NCBI GenBank assembly: GCA_964397995.1
Contig: CAYNLG010000089.1
Coordinates: 1 to 14,455 of the forward strand
Direction of reading: 5' to 3'
From: CAYNLG01 sp964397995
GTDB lineage: Bacteria > Planctomycetota > Phycisphaerae > FEN-1346
Length of the DNA: 14,455 bases
Shown here: positions 14,109 through 14,455 of the stretch, piece by piece
Numbering within the stretch: the first letter of the stretch is position 1
Layout of the letters: every line of letters begins with the position of its first letter
The notes under the pieces: generated by a model
Told to the model about the DNA's origin: nothing
Databases searched by the model: none
The model's input: only the letters and a program-made list of their open reading frames with translations
Made by a program: the position numbers and the translations under genes

Positions 14109-14455
14109 TCAGACCTTCTTCATCAGCAGACACGCGTTGTGGCCGCCAAAGCCGAAGGAGTTGCAGGCGGCCCAGGCGATGGGCATCTCGCGGGCCTCGA
14201 GCGGCACGTGGTCGAGGTCGCACCGCGGGTCGGGTGTTTCGAGGTTGATGGTCGGCGGGGCGACCTGGTCGCGCAGGGCCAGGGCGGTGGCGATCATCTC
14301 GACGCCGCCGGAGGCGCCCAGCAGGTGGCCGACGGCGCTCTTGGTGCTGGAGACGGCGAGCCGGCGGGCGTGGTCGCCGAAGACGGTCTTGATGGCCTTG
14401 ACCTCGGCCGCGTCGCCGAGGGGCGTGCCGGTGCCGTGGGCGTTGATGTAGTCGA
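14109..14455 (-). CDS. fabF: Beta-ketoacyl-ACP synthase II, C-terminal fragment (5' end outside the window)
   Basis: On the minus strand the frame is open from the window edge to a TGA at 14109-14111, giving the last 115 residues of a condensing enzyme that elongates acyl-ACP chains with malonyl-ACP in fatty-acid synthesis. It contains the first active-site histidine in DYINAHGTGTPLGD, the second in KSAVGHLLGASGG, and the C-terminal NSFGFGGHNACLL loop, all hallmarks of KAS II. The active-site cysteine would lie upstream, outside the window. The gene converges with the transporter gene. FabF is more likely than FabB from the HGTGTPLGD and GFGGHNA context, but a paralogous condensing enzyme in another pathway cannot be excluded from a fragment. 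Confidence 0.93.
   Translation of the reverse strand, partial: DYINAHGTGTPLGDAAEVKAIKTVFGDHARRLAVSSTKSAVGHLLGASGGVEMIATALALRDQVAPPTINLETPDPRCDLDHVPLEAREMPIAWAACNSFGFGGHNACLLMKKV

Overview
This is a very GC-rich window (roughly 70% by eye) of densely packed, mostly plus-strand bacterial chromosome. The gene content points to the Planctomycetota, possibly a Phycisphaerae-like lineage. This is an inference from three traits: a coaE-rho neighbourhood, a BatA-type membrane protein that carries CARDB-like and GATase-like segments, and a transporter fused to HEAT repeats. No rRNA or other taxonomic marker is present, so the assignment is tentative. I found no tRNA, rRNA, CRISPR array, insertion sequence or phage gene.

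Layout. (1) At 2-397 is the 3' end of DNA polymerase I. (2) At 498-3935 is a single large gene for a fused restriction-modification enzyme of the type IIG (Eco57I-like) class, with its own plausible promoter. (3) At 3945-6150 are dephospho-CoA kinase (coaE) and transcription terminator Rho. (4) At 6294-10076 is a tightly packed run: the 16S rRNA methyltransferase rsmD, a DUF58 protein whose GTG start overlaps the rsmD stop, and a BatA-like membrane protein. (5) At 10222-13964 are a CCA-adding-type tRNA nucleotidyltransferase and a membrane transporter of the major facilitator superfamily (MFS) with a C-terminal HEAT-repeat region, overlapping by 4 nt (ATGA). (6) On the opposite strand, at 14109-14455, is the 3' end of fabF (beta-ketoacyl-ACP synthase II), convergent with the transporter. 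The 144 bp between them holds a large imperfect stem-loop.

Most genes are housekeeping: replication and repair, CoA synthesis, transcription termination, ribosome and tRNA maturation, and fatty-acid synthesis. Three pieces are accessory or poorly understood. The restriction-modification gene sits between two essential genes, with a lower-GC patch in its presumed specificity region. The DUF58/BatA pair resembles MoxR-associated envelope-stress or chaperone-like modules but has no MoxR ATPase in view. The transporter-HEAT fusion appears translationally coupled to the tRNA nucleotidyltransferase. I see no convincing multi-gene system that is wholly new; the fusion protein and the isolated restriction enzyme deserve the closest look.

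No gap between genes exceeds 300 bp. The long open frames antisense to, or out of frame with, these genes are by-products of high GC and were left out.
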